Source: Mycobacterium sp. 050128
GTDB taxonomy: Bacteria; Actinomycetota; Actinomycetes; Mycobacteriales; Mycobacteriaceae
Assembly: GCF_036409155.1 (NCBI RefSeq)
Contig: NZ_JAZGLW010000005.1
Coordinates: 198,618 to 262,617 of the forward strand
DNA length: 64,000 bases
Reading direction: 5' to 3'
Position numbers and translations under genes: made by a program. Below the pieces are notes generated by a model. The model did not search any database. It was not told where the DNA came from and saw only the letters and a program-made list of their open reading frames with translations. Of this stretch, positions 52,103 to 63,500 are shown one piece after another (the first letter of the stretch is position 1; the number at the start of each line of letters is the position of its first letter).

Positions 52103-55100
52103 GTGATCTCCAAGGTGCTGGTGGCCAATCGCGGTGAGATCGCGATACGCGCGTTCCGCGCGGCGTACGAACTTGGCGTCGGCACGGTGGCCGTGTACGC
52201 GTATGAGGACCGCAATTCGGTACATCGGCTCAAGGCCGATGAGTCGTATCAGATCGGCGACGTCGGTCATCCCGTGCGCGCTTACCTGTCCGTCGACGAG
52301 ATCGTCGAAACTGCCTCCCGGGCCGGCGCCGACGCCGTCTATCCCGGGTACGGCTTCCTGTCGGAGAATCCGGCGTTGGCCGCGGCCTGCGCGGCCGCCG
52401 GTATCACGTTCGTCGGTCCCAGTGCCGAAATCCTTGAGCTGACCGGGAATAAGGCGCGGGCAATCGAGGCGGCCCGCGAAGCCGGGCTGCCCGTGCTCGC
52501 ATCTTCGGCGCCGTCGGCGTCGGTCGAGGAACTGCTGTCCGCTGCTGCCGAGATGCGGTTCCCGTTGTTCGTCAAGGCTGTTGCCGGTGGCGGGGGACGA
52601 GGTATGCGGCGCGTCGCCGACATCGATGCGCTGACCGAGGCGATCGAGGCCGCCAGCCGTGAGGCCGAGTCGGCGTTCGGTGACCCGACGGTCTATCTCG
52701 AGCAGGCGGTGATCAAGCCGCGCCACATCGAGGTGCAGATCCTGGGCGACAACACCGGCAACATGATCCACCTGCATGAGCGCGACTGCAGCGTGCAGCG
52801 TCGCCACCAGAAGGTCGTCGAATTGGCGCCCGCGCCAAACCTTTCCGCCGAGTTGCGCGACAAGATCTGCGCCGACGCCGTCGCCTTCGCCCGGCATATC
52901 GGGTACAGCTGTGCGGGCACTGTGGAGTTCCTGCTGGACGAGAGCGGTCATTACGTTTTCATCGAGATGAATCCGCGGATTCAGGTGGAGCACACCGTGA
53001 CCGAGGAGATCACCGACGTCGACCTGGTGTCCAGCCAGTTGCGCATCGCCTCCGGCGAGACGCTGGAGGATCTGGGCCTGAGCCAGGAGAACATTCGGCC
53101 GCACGGCGCCGCACTGCAATGCCGGATCACCACCGAAGATCCGGCCAACGGGTTCCGCCCCGACACCGGCCGGATCAGCACCTACCGCAGTCCCGGCGGT
53201 GCCGGCATCCGTCTGGACGGCAGCACCAACCTCGGCGCGGAGATCAGCGCCCACTTCGATTCGATGCTGGTCAAGTTGACCTGCCGGGGCCGCGACTTCC
53301 ACACGGCGGTGTCCCGGGCCCGGCGCGCGATCGCGGAGTTCCGGATTCGCGGGGTGTCGACGAATATTCCGTTCCTGCAAGCGGTTCTGGATGATCCGGA
53401 CTTCCAGGCCGGCCGGATCACCACGTCGTTCATCGATGAGCGCCCACATCTGCTGACCGCACGCGGCTCGGCCGACCGTGGCACCAAGATCCTCAACTAC
53501 CTGGCTGACGTCACGGTCAACCACCCGCATGGCACGCACCCGTCGACGGTGTACCCACACGACAAGCTGCCCTTCATAGATCCGACGGATCTCGAGGCGG
53601 AGCCGCCGGCCGGATCAAAGCAGCGGCTAGTTGAGTTGGGGCCCGAGGGTTTTGCGCGCTGGCTACGCGAGTCGCCCGCGGTGGGCGTGACCGACACGAC
53701 CTTCCGCGATGCCCACCAGTCGCTGTTGGCGACCCGGGTGCGCACCAGTGGGCTGATGATGGTGGCGCCCTATCTGGCCCGGACGATGCCGCAGCTGCTG
53801 TCGGTGGAGTGCTGGGGCGGTGCCACTTACGATGTGGCGCTTCGCTTCCTGAAGGAAGATCCTTGGGAGCGGCTGGCCACGCTGCGCGAAGCGATGCCCA
53901 ACATCTGTCTGCAGATGCTGCTGCGGGGCCGAAACACCGTGGGGTACACGCCATATCCGGAACTGGTCACCTCGGCGTTCATCGAAGAGGCGACCGCGAC
54001 CGGTATCGACATCTTTCGCATCTTCGACGCGCTCAACAATCTTGACTCGATGCGCCCGGCTATCGACGCCGTCCGCGAAACCGGTTCGGCGATAGCCGAA
54101 GTCGCGATGTGCTACACCGGTGACCTGTCCGATCCGGGTGAGCGGCTCTACACGCTGGACTACTACCTCAATCTGGCCGAGCGGATCGTGGACGCGGGTG
54201 CGCACGTGCTGGCCATCAAGGACATGGCCGGGCTACTACGGCCACCGGCCGCACACCAACTGGTCAGCGCGCTGCGCAGTCGGTTCGACCTGCCGATCCA
54301 CGTACACACCCACGACACCCCGGGCGGCCAGCTGGCCAGCTATATGGCCGCCTGGCACGCGGGTGCCGACGCCGTCGACGGTGCCGCCGCGCCGCTGGCG
54401 GGCACTACCAGCCAGCCGGCACTGAGCTCGATCGTCGCCGCCGCCGCGCACACCGAGCACGACACCGGCCTGTCGCTTTCGGAGGTATGCGCGCTGGAGC
54501 CCTACTGGGAGGCGCTGCGAAAGGTCTACGCCCCCTTCGAATCCGGGCTTCCCGGTCCGACGGGGCGGGTCTATCACCACGAAATCCCGGGTGGCCAGTT
54601 GTCGAACCTTCGCCAGCAGGCGATCGCGCTGGGATTGGGCGATCGATTCGAAGAGATCGAAGAGGCGTACGCGGGTGCCGACCGCGTGCTGGGCAGACTG
54701 ATCAAGGTCACCCCGTCGTCGAAGGTGGTCGGCGACCTGGCGCTAGCGCTGGTCGGTTCGGGGCTGACCGCAGACGAATTCTCTTCGGACCCTTCACGAT
54801 TGGACATCCCGGAATCGGTGGTGGGATTCCTGCGTGGCGAGCTCGGGGACCCGGTCGGTGGCTGGCCGGAGCCGCTGCGCACCGCCGCGCTTCAGGGCCG
54901 CGGGCCCGCCAAGCCGGTCCAGCAGCTCAGCGCAGAAGACGAGGCCGGACTCGCGTTGAGCGGCGCCAAACGTCAAGCCACCCTCAATCGACTGCTATTC
55001 CCTGGTCCGACAAAGGAATTCGAGGAGCACCGGGACACCTACGGTGACACGTCGCATCTGTCGGCCAATCAGTTCTTCTACGGTCTGCGGCAGGGTGAAG

Positions 55101-55495
55101 AGCATCAGGTGACACTGGAACGTGGGGTCGATCTGTTGATCGGTCTGGAGGCAATCTCCGAGCCTGATGAGCGCGGGATGCGCACGGTGATGTGCATCAT
55201 GAACGGCCAGCTGCGTCCGGTGCTGGTGCGCGACCGCAGCATTGCCAGCACGATCCCGACCGCTGAGAAGGCCGAGCGAGGCAATCCCGACCACATCGCG
55301 GCACCCTTCGCCGGGGTCGTCACCGTGTCGGTGACCGAGGGCGATCGGGTGAGCGCCGGCCAGACGATCGCCACGATCGAGGCGATGAAGATGGAAGCCC
55401 CGATCACCGCTCCGAAGGACGCCACCGTGGGGCGGGTGGCGGTGTCGAGCACCGCGCAGGTCGAGGGTGGAGATCTGCTGGTGGTGCTGAGCTGA
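52103..55495 (+). CDS. pca: Pyruvate carboxylase
   Basis: An 1130-residue single-chain biotin enzyme that carboxylates pyruvate to oxaloacetate (anaplerosis). The biotin carboxylase domain (residues 1-455) has [16 protein letters not shown] and [15 protein letters not shown]. The carboxyltransferase domain begins about residue 530 with [16 protein letters not shown], and the C-terminal biotin carrier has the biotinylated Lys1096 in [10 protein letters not shown]. The length is within a few residues of the M. tuberculosis enzyme. The GTG at 52103 follows AAGGAG closely. rsmD follows with a four-base overlap. Confidence 0.97.
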   Translation: MISKVLVANRGEIAIRAFRAAYELGVGTVAVYAYEDRNSVHRLKADESYQIGDVGHPVRAYLSVDEIVETASRAGADAVYPGYGFLSENPALAAACAAAGITFVGPSAEILELTGNKARAIEAAREAGLPVLASSAPSASVEELLSAAAEMRFPLFVKAVAGGGGRGMRRVADIDALTEAIEAASREAESAFGDPTVYLEQAVIKPRHIEVQILGDNTGNMIHLHERDCSVQRRHQKVVELAPAPNLSAELRDKICADAVAFARHIGYSCAGTVEFLLDESGHYVFIEMNPRIQVEHTVTEEITDVDLVSSQLRIASGETLEDLGLSQENIRPHGAALQCRITTEDPANGFRPDTGRISTYRSPGGAGIRLDGSTNLGAEISAHFDSMLVKLTCRGRDFHTAVSRARRAIAEFRIRGVSTNIPFLQAVLDDPDFQAGRITTSFIDERPHLLTARGSADRGTKILNYLADVTVNHPHGTHPSTVYPHDKLPFIDPTDLEAEPPAGSKQRLVELGPEGFARWLRESPAVGVTDTTFRDAHQSLLATRVRTSGLMMVAPYLARTMPQLLSVECWGGATYDVALRFLKEDPWERLATLREAMPNICLQMLLRGRNTVGYTPYPELVTSAFIEEATATGIDIFRIFDALNNLDSMRPAIDAVRETGSAIAEVAMCYTGDLSDPGERLYTLDYYLNLAERIVDAGAHVLAIKDMAGLLRPPAAHQLVSALRSRFDLPIHVHTHDTPGGQLASYMAAWHAGADAVDGAAAPLAGTTSQPALSSIVAAAAHTEHDTGLSLSEVCALEPYWEALRKVYAPFESGLPGPTGRVYHHEIPGGQLSNLRQQAIALGLGDRFEEIEEAYAGADRVLGRLIKVTPSSKVVGDLALALVGSGLTADEFSSDPSRLDIPESVVGFLRGELGDPVGGWPEPLRTAALQGRGPAKPVQQLSAEDEAGLALSGAKRQATLNRLLFPGPTKEFEEHRDTYGDTSHLSANQFFYGLRQGEEHQVTLERGVDLLIGLEAISEPDERGMRTVMCIMNGQLRPVLVRDRSIASTIPTAEKAERGNPDHIAAPFAGVVTVSVTEGDRVSAGQTIATIEAMKMEAPITAPKDATVGRVAVSSTAQVEGGDLLVVLS

Positions 55496-56046
55496 CGCGG
55501 ATCATCGGCGGCGCTGCCGGAGGGCGACGCCTCGCAGTGCCGCCGCGCGGGACCCGGCCGACCACCGATCGGGTGCGCGAGTCGTTGTTCAACATCGTCA
55601 CCGCGCGGCTGGATCTGACCGGCTTGGCGGTGCTGGACCTCTACGCGGGCTCGGGTGCACTGGGTCTGGAAGCGCTCTCGCGGGGAGCGGCCTCGGCGCT
55701 GTTCGTCGAGTCCGATCAGCGCACTGCGGCCGTCATCGCGCGCAACATCGACACCCTGGGTCTGCCCGGCGCGTCGCTGCGCCGGGGCCCGGTGTCCGCG
55801 GTGCTGGCCGGCGGGGCCGCATCCCCGGTCGATCTGGTGCTGGCCGACCCGCCCTACGACGTCGAGACCGCCGAGGTTCAGGCAGTCCTGGCCGCGCTGA
55901 GCGCCCATGGCTGGGTACGCGCGGCGACGGTCGCAGTCGTCGAACGGGCCGCCGCCAGCGCTCCGCTGACCTGGCCGGACGGCTGGACCCCATGGCCGGA
56001 GCGGATTTACGGCGACACCCGCTTGGAGCTGGCCGAATATGACTAG
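55492..56046 (+). CDS. rsmD: 16S rRNA (guanine(966)-N2)-methyltransferase
   Basis: A 184-residue RsmD-family methyltransferase modifying G966 of 16S rRNA. After [19 protein letters not shown], the conserved RsmD head, come the SAM-binding [19 protein letters not shown] and the catalytic [10 protein letters not shown]. The head is in frame only from CTG 55492, which overlaps the pca stop as CTGA; the first GTG is at 55537, inside the conserved head. No ATG, GTG or TTG lies just upstream in frame, so a CTG start is the likely reading. coaD follows. Confidence 0.88.
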   Translation: MTRIIGGAAGGRRLAVPPRGTRPTTDRVRESLFNIVTARLDLTGLAVLDLYAGSGALGLEALSRGAASALFVESDQRTAAVIARNIDTLGLPGASLRRGPVSAVLAGGAASPVDLVLADPPYDVETAEVQAVLAALSAHGWVRAATVAVVERAAASAPLTWPDGWTPWPERIYGDTRLELAEYD

Positions 56047-56070
56047 GACGCCCTGCTACCTTGGTCGCTT

Positions 56071-56544
56071 ATGAGCGGCGCCGTATGCCCGGGCTCGTTC
56101 GACCCGGTGACGTTGGGCCACATCGACGTCTTCGAACGCGCCGCGGGTCAGTTCGACGAGGTAGTCGTGGCGATCCTGACCAACCCCGCTAAGAAGGGCA
56201 TGTTCGACATCGACGAGCGCGTCGCGATGATCGAGGAAGCGACGGCTCACCTGCCGAATCTGCGCGTCGAGGTCGGGCAGGGCCTGGTGGTGGACTTCGT
56301 CACCTCCCGCGGGATGACCGCGATCGTCAAGGGCCTGCGCACCGACACCGATTTCGAGTACGAGTTGCAGATGGCGCAGATGAACAAGCACATCGCCAAT
56401 GTGGACACCTTCTTCGTGGCGACCGCGCCGCAGTATTCGTTCGTGTCGTCGTCGTTGGCCAAAGAGGTCGCGATGATGGGCGGCGACGTCTCGAAGCTGC
56501 TGCCGGAGTCGGTGAATCGCCGCCTGCGCGAGAGGCTGCCGTGA
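56071..56544 (+). CDS. coaD: Phosphopantetheine adenylyltransferase
   Basis: A 157-residue enzyme for the penultimate step of coenzyme A synthesis. It begins [23 protein letters not shown], where TLGH is the T/HxGH nucleotidyltransferase motif, and ends with [22 protein letters not shown]. The ATG at 56071 gives a length close to that of M. tuberculosis CoaD (161). It lies 24 bases after rsmD, the pairing usual in actinobacteria. It converges on the 13E12-family gene. Confidence 0.96.
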   Translation: MSGAVCPGSFDPVTLGHIDVFERAAGQFDEVVVAILTNPAKKGMFDIDERVAMIEEATAHLPNLRVEVGQGLVVDFVTSRGMTAIVKGLRTDTDFEYELQMAQMNKHIANVDTFFVATAPQYSFVSSSLAKEVAMMGGDVSKLLPESVNRRLRERLP

Positions 56545-56561
56545 AGTTGCGAGTGGGGATA

Positions 56562-58112
56562 TTAATAGGGCGGGTCGTCCGGCAACCGCGTCACGGCTTC
56601 GGGTACCCAATCGGCGGGTAGTTCCTCGGGCTCGCGGGGTTCGTTGATCCAGGTGCAGAACGGGCTGGTGCTTGACGCGCCCTTGAATGCGAACAGACTG
56701 TCGCGCATATGGTTTCGGAACTTGCGCGCGGCAACTTCCTCTTTGCGGGCTTTTTGCTGCCGGTTATGCATCCGCGCTTGACTGATCCGGGCGCGTCGCC
56801 GCTGGGACCTATCACGTCGCACCGGGGTCGGCGTGGCGCACGCCGGTCCGCGCGGCTGAGGGAAAAGATCCGCCCCGGCCGGGAACGTCCGGTACACGCG
56901 CCCGCTCGGAGAGGTCCAGATGACGGTGCCGTCGCCAAGTTGTGTGTCGCGCCATCCACCGTGGAAGGTCTTGAGCCGATGGTGTTGGCGGCAAAGGCAT
57001 TTGAGATTAAGCGCCACCGTCATGCCACCGGCCGCTGGATCCTGGTGGTTGAACGGAACGGTGTGGTCGATATCGCATACCACTGCGGGACGGCTACATC
57101 CCGGGAAGCGACAGGTCAGATCCCGGCAACGAACGAAGCGTTCGAGTGCCGCGGATGGCTGGTAGTGCAGCGCCTGCGCCGGGCTGGTGACAGGGTCGGC
57201 AACGAGTTGTGCTGCGGCGGCGGCCAATTCACGGACCTGGTCGGCGTCGATGATCCCGTAACCCTCGAGGTAGCCCGGTGCATCGCTGTTGGCATTGACG
57301 GTTTTGTCGCTGGCGACCACGTTGATGACCACCCGCACACCGGCTGAATCCGGGTCGCTGCCGTCGGCTCCAGTCGTGGCGGGACAGTCGGGCTGTTCGC
57401 AGCGGCATACCAGGCCGCGCCCCTGAGTCAGCGCGGCCAAGGCATCCGCGCGGCGCTGATCCATCGTCCGCGGATCGGCTGCGCACACTTGGCCCGCAAG
57501 CTGCGAGAGCCGGCGATCGAAGGCCGTCGCGGCCGTGGCCCCGACGGTGCCGTAGATGTCTGCCATCCCGTTGTCCAGCGTGCTGATCGCGATGTACCGG
57601 TCATTCTCGGCGGTCTCGCGTCGTTCACGGGCGGCATCGGGATCGACGGCCCGCACCGTGGCGTCGACCGCATTGACGATGCGTTGTCGTGACCAGCCGT
57701 GCCATTTCCCGATGCGGTTGGCCAGTGACCGGTCGACCTCGGCGATCAACCGGTCGTCGGTGATCAGGTCGGTACGGCTGATGATCAACCGGACGGTGCG
57801 CCAATCGGTGCGGCCCTCGGACAGCAGGGCCGCCAGATTGGGCAGCCTGGTGTCGAGCGACTCGGCGTATGACACCAGATAGCTTGCCGCCATCGGGGAC
57901 AGGTTCATCGCGGCGGCCACCTCGGCCGCGGTCCGCTCGAACCCGTCGATCACGGCATAGCCACGGTGGTGCTCGGCCTGCTCGGTGGCGGCCACTCGGT
58001 GCCGAAGTAATGCCGCCACGGCCGCCATCCGCCGCGCCACCAACATCGACTCCTGCCGGTGGGCGGACTCGATCTCCGTCACCAGATCGGGGGGATCGAG
58101 GTTATCGAACAT
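56562..58112 (-). CDS. 13E12 repeat-family protein (DUF222 plus HNH endonuclease domain)
   Basis: A 516-residue member of the REP13E12 family, multi-copy in mycobacteria. The helical DUF222 domain covers about residues 1-300; the HNH domain has CRFPGCSRPAVVCDIDHTVPF and NLKCLCRQHHRLKTFHGGW, with the DH and HH catalytic positions intact. A basic tail of about 100 residues follows. I chose the ATG at 58112; it lies inside a LexA-type box, so a leaderless transcript or a TTG start at 58142 should be considered. In M. tuberculosis these genes are SOS-inducible, and prophage phiRv1 uses one as its attachment site. Function unknown. Confidence 0.88.
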   Translation of the reverse strand: MFDNLDPPDLVTEIESAHRQESMLVARRMAAVAALLRHRVAATEQAEHHRGYAVIDGFERTAAEVAAAMNLSPMAASYLVSYAESLDTRLPNLAALLSEGRTDWRTVRLIISRTDLITDDRLIAEVDRSLANRIGKWHGWSRQRIVNAVDATVRAVDPDAARERRETAENDRYIAISTLDNGMADIYGTVGATAATAFDRRLSQLAGQVCAADPRTMDQRRADALAALTQGRGLVCRCEQPDCPATTGADGSDPDSAGVRVVINVVASDKTVNANSDAPGYLEGYGIIDADQVRELAAAAAQLVADPVTSPAQALHYQPSAALERFVRCRDLTCRFPGCSRPAVVCDIDHTVPFNHQDPAAGGMTVALNLKCLCRQHHRLKTFHGGWRDTQLGDGTVIWTSPSGRVYRTFPAGADLFPQPRGPACATPTPVRRDRSQRRRARISQARMHNRQQKARKEEVAARKFRNHMRDSLFAFKGASSTSPFCTWINEPREPEELPADWVPEAVTRLPDDPPY

Positions 58113-58120
58113 ACATTCGA
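58105..58120. promoter_or_regulatory. LexA (SOS) box of the 13E12-family gene
   Basis: TCGAACATACATTCGA matches the mycobacterial SOS consensus TCGAAC-N4-GTTCGA at 11 of 12 specified bases. It overlaps the start codon of the 13E12-family gene and lies 153 bases before the PfaD-type start on the other strand. Davis and others defined this box and found it upstream of several 13E12 genes in M. tuberculosis (from memory). Confidence 0.8.
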
Positions 58121-58272
58121 TTATAGAAGGGTGGCCCGACAACTTCTGGACGGAGTTGAGATTCCTCAGCCGCGCGGTAGCGGTTCATGAGAAGCTCATT
58201 CTTGATTTTTCGATACATGGCTTCGGCCACCGCGGGGGATACGCGTCAACGCTGTGATGGAAGGACTCGGCA

Positions 58273-59925
58273 GTGGATGAGCGACCTACCGCTCTATTAA
58301 GCGATCGCACCGAGGCGGCCGTGAGCCCATGTTTGGGCGGATGGCGGGCGACGACCGCGCCGGCCGCATTCGCGCCGCAAGACATCGCTCACATCCTGCA
58401 GTACGTGCGCCACCCCGTTCATGTGGTCCGCGAGGACGCCACCGGTCAGCTGGGCCTGGCGATGGGCGGCGAACTGGTCGGCGCCGGTACGTCCGACATC
58501 TCCCTGATGGGGACACTGCCCCCGATCTATCCGGAATGGCTCGGCGACCGTGAGTTCTGCGAGTCACACGGGATCCGCTTCCCCTATGTCACGGGCGCCA
58601 TGGCCAACGGCATCGCCACCCCGGCACTGGTGGTGGCCGTGGCGGAGGCCGGGATGCTGGGCTTCTTCGGCGCGGGCGGCCTGTCGTTTGACGCCGTCGA
58701 ACGAGGACTGTCCGAGATTCAGACCAGGCTGGCGGGCAGACCACTTGCCTGGGGCGCCAACCTGATCCACTCACCCAACGAGGTTGCGCTCGAGGGACGG
58801 GTCGCCGAGCTGTTCATCGAACGGGGCGTCCGGGTCGTCGAGGCATCGGCGTTCATGAAGCTGACTCCCGCGGTCGTGCACTACGCCCTGTCGGGCTTGT
58901 CGACCGACCCGGCCGGCGCGATCGTCCGCAAGAACCACGTGATGGCCAAGATCTCGCGTCCCGAGGTCGCCCGCCTGTTCATGGAGCCCGCCCCCGCGGC
59001 CTTGGTTTCGGCGCTCGTCGCGTCCGGCAAGCTGACCCAGCGGGAAGCCGAGCTCGCCCAGCATGTACCGGTGGCCGAAGACATCACGGTCGAGGCCGAC
59101 AGCGGCGGGCACACCGACAACCGCCCGCTGCCGGCGTTGTTCTCGGAAATCGTGCTGCTGCGCGACAAGCTGGCGCGGCAGCACGCCCCGGCCTGCCGGA
59201 TCCGCGTGGGTGCCGCCGGGGGTCTTGGTACGCCGCAGTCGGTCGCCGGTGCCTTCGCGATGGGTGCCGCCTATGTGTTGACCGGCTCGGTCAACCAGTC
59301 GTGCATCGAGTCGGGTCTTTCCCCGCACGCCCGCGGCATGCTGGCCAAGGCCGGAGTGGCCGACGTGATGATGGCCCCGGCGTCCGACATGTTCGAGATG
59401 GGCGTGAACCTGCAGGTCCTCAAGCGTGGTGCCATGTTCGGCCCCCGGGCGAGGAAGCTCTACGAGTGGTATGCGGCCAACCCCAGCCTGAGTGCCGTCG
59501 TGGACAAGCACGGTGCCGAGCTGGAAAAGATCCTCGGCAAGAGTGTCGGGGAGGTCTGGGCCGAAACACATCAGTACTGGGAGCAGCGCGACCCCGCGGT
59601 GCTTGAACTCGCGACCCGGGACTCGAAATATCAGATGGGGCTGGTCTTCCGCTGGTACCTCGGCAAATCAAGCCGGTGGGCGATCGACGGGCAACCGGAT
59701 CGTGTCCTGGACTACCAGATCTGGTGTGGCCCCTCGATGGGAGCCTTCAACAGCTGGGTGGCGGGTAGCTATCTGGAGGACCCTGAGCAGCGGAAAGTCG
59801 ATCAAGTGGCGCTGAATTTGCTGGAGGGCGCCACCCACATCAGCCGGGCCCACCAGGCTCGCAAATGCGGCGTGCCCGTTCCGGCGGATGCGTTCAACTA
59901 CGCCCCGCGCCCGCTTTCTTTGTAA
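58273..59925 (+). CDS. PfaD-family enoyl reductase (trans-acting ER of PUFA/polyketide synthases)
   Basis: A 550-residue flavin-dependent protein of the nitronate monooxygenase-like TIM barrel, PfaD subgroup. Features include PYVTGAMANGIATPALVVAVAEAG, LGFFGAGGLSFDAVERGL, WGANLIHSPNEVALE, the FMN-binding ADSGGHTDNRPLPALF and the RVGAAGGLGTPQSVAGAFAMGAAYVLTGS phosphate-binding strand; the C-terminal cap ends DAFNYAPRPLSL. PfaD reduces enoyl intermediates in trans for bacterial PUFA synthases and some trans-AT polyketide systems. GGAAGGA at 58259-58265 supports the GTG at 58273. The next gene is a PfaA-type synthase, which confirms the assignment. I know of no equivalent at this place in M. tuberculosis. 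Confidence 0.9.
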   Translation: MDERPTALLSDRTEAAVSPCLGGWRATTAPAAFAPQDIAHILQYVRHPVHVVREDATGQLGLAMGGELVGAGTSDISLMGTLPPIYPEWLGDREFCESHGIRFPYVTGAMANGIATPALVVAVAEAGMLGFFGAGGLSFDAVERGLSEIQTRLAGRPLAWGANLIHSPNEVALEGRVAELFIERGVRVVEASAFMKLTPAVVHYALSGLSTDPAGAIVRKNHVMAKISRPEVARLFMEPAPAALVSALVASGKLTQREAELAQHVPVAEDITVEADSGGHTDNRPLPALFSEIVLLRDKLARQHAPACRIRVGAAGGLGTPQSVAGAFAMGAAYVLTGSVNQSCIESGLSPHARGMLAKAGVADVMMAPASDMFEMGVNLQVLKRGAMFGPRARKLYEWYAANPSLSAVVDKHGAELEKILGKSVGEVWAETHQYWEQRDPAVLELATRDSKYQMGLVFRWYLGKSSRWAIDGQPDRVLDYQIWCGPSMGAFNSWVAGSYLEDPEQRKVDQVALNLLEGATHISRAHQARKCGVPVPADAFNYAPRPLSL

Positions 59926-60514
59926 GTGTTTTCGGCCTCCGGCAGAAAAATGCCGGACGCTTTCCGCATGCCGACAAACTGCGGCCCCATTGCGCAATTG
60001 TGAGCTGCTGACGTGCGGTTAGCGCAGTGCGTTTATTCAGTTCACGCGATAGACCGCGAACGGGGGCAATATCCAATTAATTCCTGTTACTCGTCAGTAA
60101 CTGCGAACTGACACATTTGGAAACGAAGGAATTGGACGCTCCCGATCACCGTAATGACCTATCCGGCCGTCTTAGCAAAGCTCACCGGGTGCGATTACGG
60201 GTGCGCGCGGACCGTTGCCGCGGCGGCGATACGCGCGGTCTCGTAGAGCTGAAATGGCTCGTCCGACCCACCAGCATCGCTCTGTCACGGTCCGCAGGCA
60301 AGCCAGGAAACCGTCGGATCAATGACCGTCTTAAAGACGGTCAAGCGGTATTGACTGTTCGTCAGTACAAGACCCTGCGTTCTGATATGGTCCCGGCGAG
60401 CGATAGGCCTGCCCCGGGGGTGTAGGTCAATGCAGCAAAACCTCGACGATCAGTCTTCGGTGTGCCGCAAGTAAACACTCGATGTTGCTCGTCTAGCCAA
60501 TGCAAAGGTGATCG
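59926..60514. promoter_or_regulatory. 589-base AT-richer intergenic region with several palindromes before the PKS gene
   Basis: No convincing gene. It holds CCGGCA/TGCCGG (hairpin just past the PfaD stop, about 59937-59954), the palindrome ATTGCGCAAT (59989-59998), GTTACT/AGTAAC spaced by four bases (60086-60101) and the perfect 19-base palindrome GACCGTCTTAAAGACGGTC (60324-60342). CGTCAGTA occurs twice (in 60086-60101 and about 60360-60367). These are probable operators or leader structures for the synthase. AAAGGTGA lies just before the ATG at 60515. A 102-codon open frame at 60117-60425 has no coding character. Confidence 0.6.
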
Positions 60515-63500
60515 ATGGCATCAAAGCACCCCCCTGTTGCGGTTGTCGGCGTCAGCGCGCTGTTTCCCGGGTCTCCCGAAGCCGAGCGCTTCTGGCGCAA
60601 CATCATCGGAGGCGTCGACCTGTTCTCCGAGGTCCCCGAGTCGCACTGGCGCATTGACGACTACTACCACCCCGATCCGCATATGCCGGACAAGGTGTAC
60701 GCGCGTCGCGGCGGATTCTTGCCTGATGTCGACTTTTCACCAATGGATTTCGGCATTCCGCCGAACGTTATGCCCGCAACCGATACCGCCCAGCTGCTTG
60801 CACTGAGGGTCGCGCAACAAGTTTTAGAGGACGCCGCGGGGGGTGATTTTTCTCACATCGATCGCGAGCGGATCAGCGTCATCCTCGGCGCCTCCGGTGG
60901 CACGGAGCTGATCACCTACATCAGCGGCCGTCTGCACCGGCCGGTCTGGGAGCGAGGACTGCGGGCTGCCGGTCTGTCGGAACCAGAGGTTGCCGCATTC
61001 AGCGAACGCGTGACGTCGAACTACGCGACTTGGCAGGAGAACACCTTCCCCGGGCTGCTCGGCAACGTGATCGCCGGCCGGATCGCCAACCGCTTCGACC
61101 TTGGCGGTACCAACTGCGTCATCGACGCCGCGTGTGCCAGCTCGCTGGCGGCGCTCGAAGCCGGGCTGCACGAGCTCTACCTCGGCGAAGCGGACATGGT
61201 GCTCGCCGGCGGAGTCGATGCCTTCAACGACATCTTCATGTACATGTGCTTCGCCAAGGTGACGGCGCTGTCGACCAGTGGCGACTGCCGGCCGTTCTCC
61301 GACAAATCCGACGGCACGATGCTGGGCGAAGGGCTGTCCATGTTCGCGCTCAAGCGTCTCGACGACGCCGAGCGCGACGGCGACCGGATCTACGCGGTGA
61401 TCCGCGGCATCGGCACCTCCTCGGACGGCCGGGCCAAGAGTATTTATGCGCCGAGCCCGACGGGTCAGGCGAAAGCTCTTCGGCGCGCCTACGAGGCCGC
61501 GGGCTACGGCCCGGAAACCGTCGGGCTCGTCGAAGCGCATGGCACCGGGACCAAGGCCGGGGACGCGGCCGAGTTCGAAGCGTTGCGGGAGGTCTTCAAC
61601 GCATCGGGGCGCGAGGATCGGCAGTGGTGCGCACTCGGCTCGGTCAAGTCCCAGATCGGGCACACCAAGGGTGCGGCCGGAGCGGGTGGCCTGTTCAAGG
61701 TGGTGATGGCGCTTCACCACAAGGCGTTGCCGCCGACGATCAAGATCGACCGGCCGAACCCCGCCCTCGAGATCGAGCAGTCGCCGTTCTACCTTTCCAC
61801 CCAGTCCAAGCCGTGGATGGCCGACAACGGCGTCCCGCGGCGGGCGTCGGTCAGCTCGTTCGGCTTCGGCGGCACCAACTTCCACGTCGCCGTCGAGGAG
61901 TACACGGGCACCGGAAAGCGTGCATATCGATTCCGCTCCTGGGATTCCGAACTGGTCGTGCTGGGCGCGCCTTCTTCGGCGGCGCTCTCCGCGCAAGCAG
62001 CTGCGCTGTCCGCATCACTGGTCGACAGTCCGGACATGCTCAGCTGGATCGCGCACAGCACGCAAGCCGCGTACAACGCTGCGCAGCCCCACCGCCTGGC
62101 CGTCGTCGCCGACAGTGTTTCGACCTTGCAGACGATGCTCGACGAAGTCGCGGCGAAGCTCAGCGCGGCCGATGTCCCGTCGTCGTTCGCCTCGCCCAGG
62201 GGCTACTTCTACTCGGCGCAGCGACCCGGGCCGGTCGCCTTGCTGTTCCCGGGCCAGGGCAGCCAGTACGTCGGCATGGGCGCCGACCTGCCGCAGCTCC
62301 ATGAGCCTGCGTTGGCGGCATGGGAATGTGCGCGAGCTGACCGGTTGAACGCCGATCGCGATCTGCACGACGTCGTCTGGCCGAAGACGGCATTCACCGA
62401 TGACGAGCGCGCGCTGCAGTCGGCCGAGCTGACGAAAACCCAGTGGGCGCAGCCGGGCATTGGTGCGCACAGCCTGAGTCTGCTCTCGGTGATTCGCTCG
62501 CTTGGCATTGCACCCGTTGCCGTCGGTGGCCACAGCTTCGGCGAAGTCACCGCGCTGTGTGCCGCGGGAGTTTTCGGAGGCGAGGTCGCCCTGCAAATCG
62601 CGCGTAAGCGCGGTGAGCTGATGGCCGATGCGGCCACTAACAGCGACGGCGCCATGTGTGCGGTGACCGCGCCGGTCGAGCAGGTCCGCCAACTGATCGG
62701 GGAGTGGGGGCTGCCGGTTGTCATTGCTAACCACAATGCTCCCAATCAGGCTGTGCTGTCCGGGAATAGCACCGCCATCGAACACGCGGCACAGCGGTTT
62801 GCCGCGGCGGGCATCAACGCGCGACGCCTGGATGTCGCCACCGCATTCCATTCCGACATCGTCAGCCCGGCAGCGATTCCCTTCGCTTCCTTCCTGGCTG
62901 GTATCGCGTTCGGCACGCCCGCGGTGCCCGTCTACGCCAATGCGACAGCGCAGCCGTACGCCGGTGACGCGCAACAAATGCGGACGACGCTCGCCAACCA
63001 GATCGCTCAGCCGGTGCGGTTCGTCGAGCAGATTCAGGCAATGTGGCGCGCCGGCGCGCGCACCTTCGTCGAGGTCGGCCCCGGCGGCGTGCTGACAAAT
63101 CTCGTCGGCAAGTGTCTCGCCGGCGAGGAGCACTCCGCGGTGTCGCTGGATGCCAAGGGCAAGAACGGAATTCGATCGCTGTGGATCGGATTGGCCCAAC
63201 TCGTGGCGGCCGGCGTCCCGATGAATTTCGAGGGCCTGTGGGCCGACTATCGCATCGGTGACGATCCGCGTAACCGTGAGAAGCCGAAGCTGACCTTGAA
63301 GATCAATGGATCCAATTATGGAAGGCCGCCAATAAGCGACGAGCCTGTGCGGCGGCCGTCCGATATCGAAACAACTCTCGACCGCAGTGGCCGCAGCAAC
63401 GGCCACAGGACCGAATCGGAGTCCAAATTTATGCCATCTGAATCCATTACCCCCGTGGTCCACGTCAACGGCACGCCATCCGCGGTCCCGCCGCCGGCGC

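Noticed and set aside
60117..60425. A 102-codon frame in the gap before the PKS gene
   Set aside because: No ribosome site, no recognisable domain and codon usage unlike neighbours; it spans the 19-base palindrome.
61030..62304. A 424-codon plus-strand frame within the PKS gene
   Set aside because: The synthase frame beginning at 60515 contains all ketosynthase motifs and covers this interval; the other frame has none.
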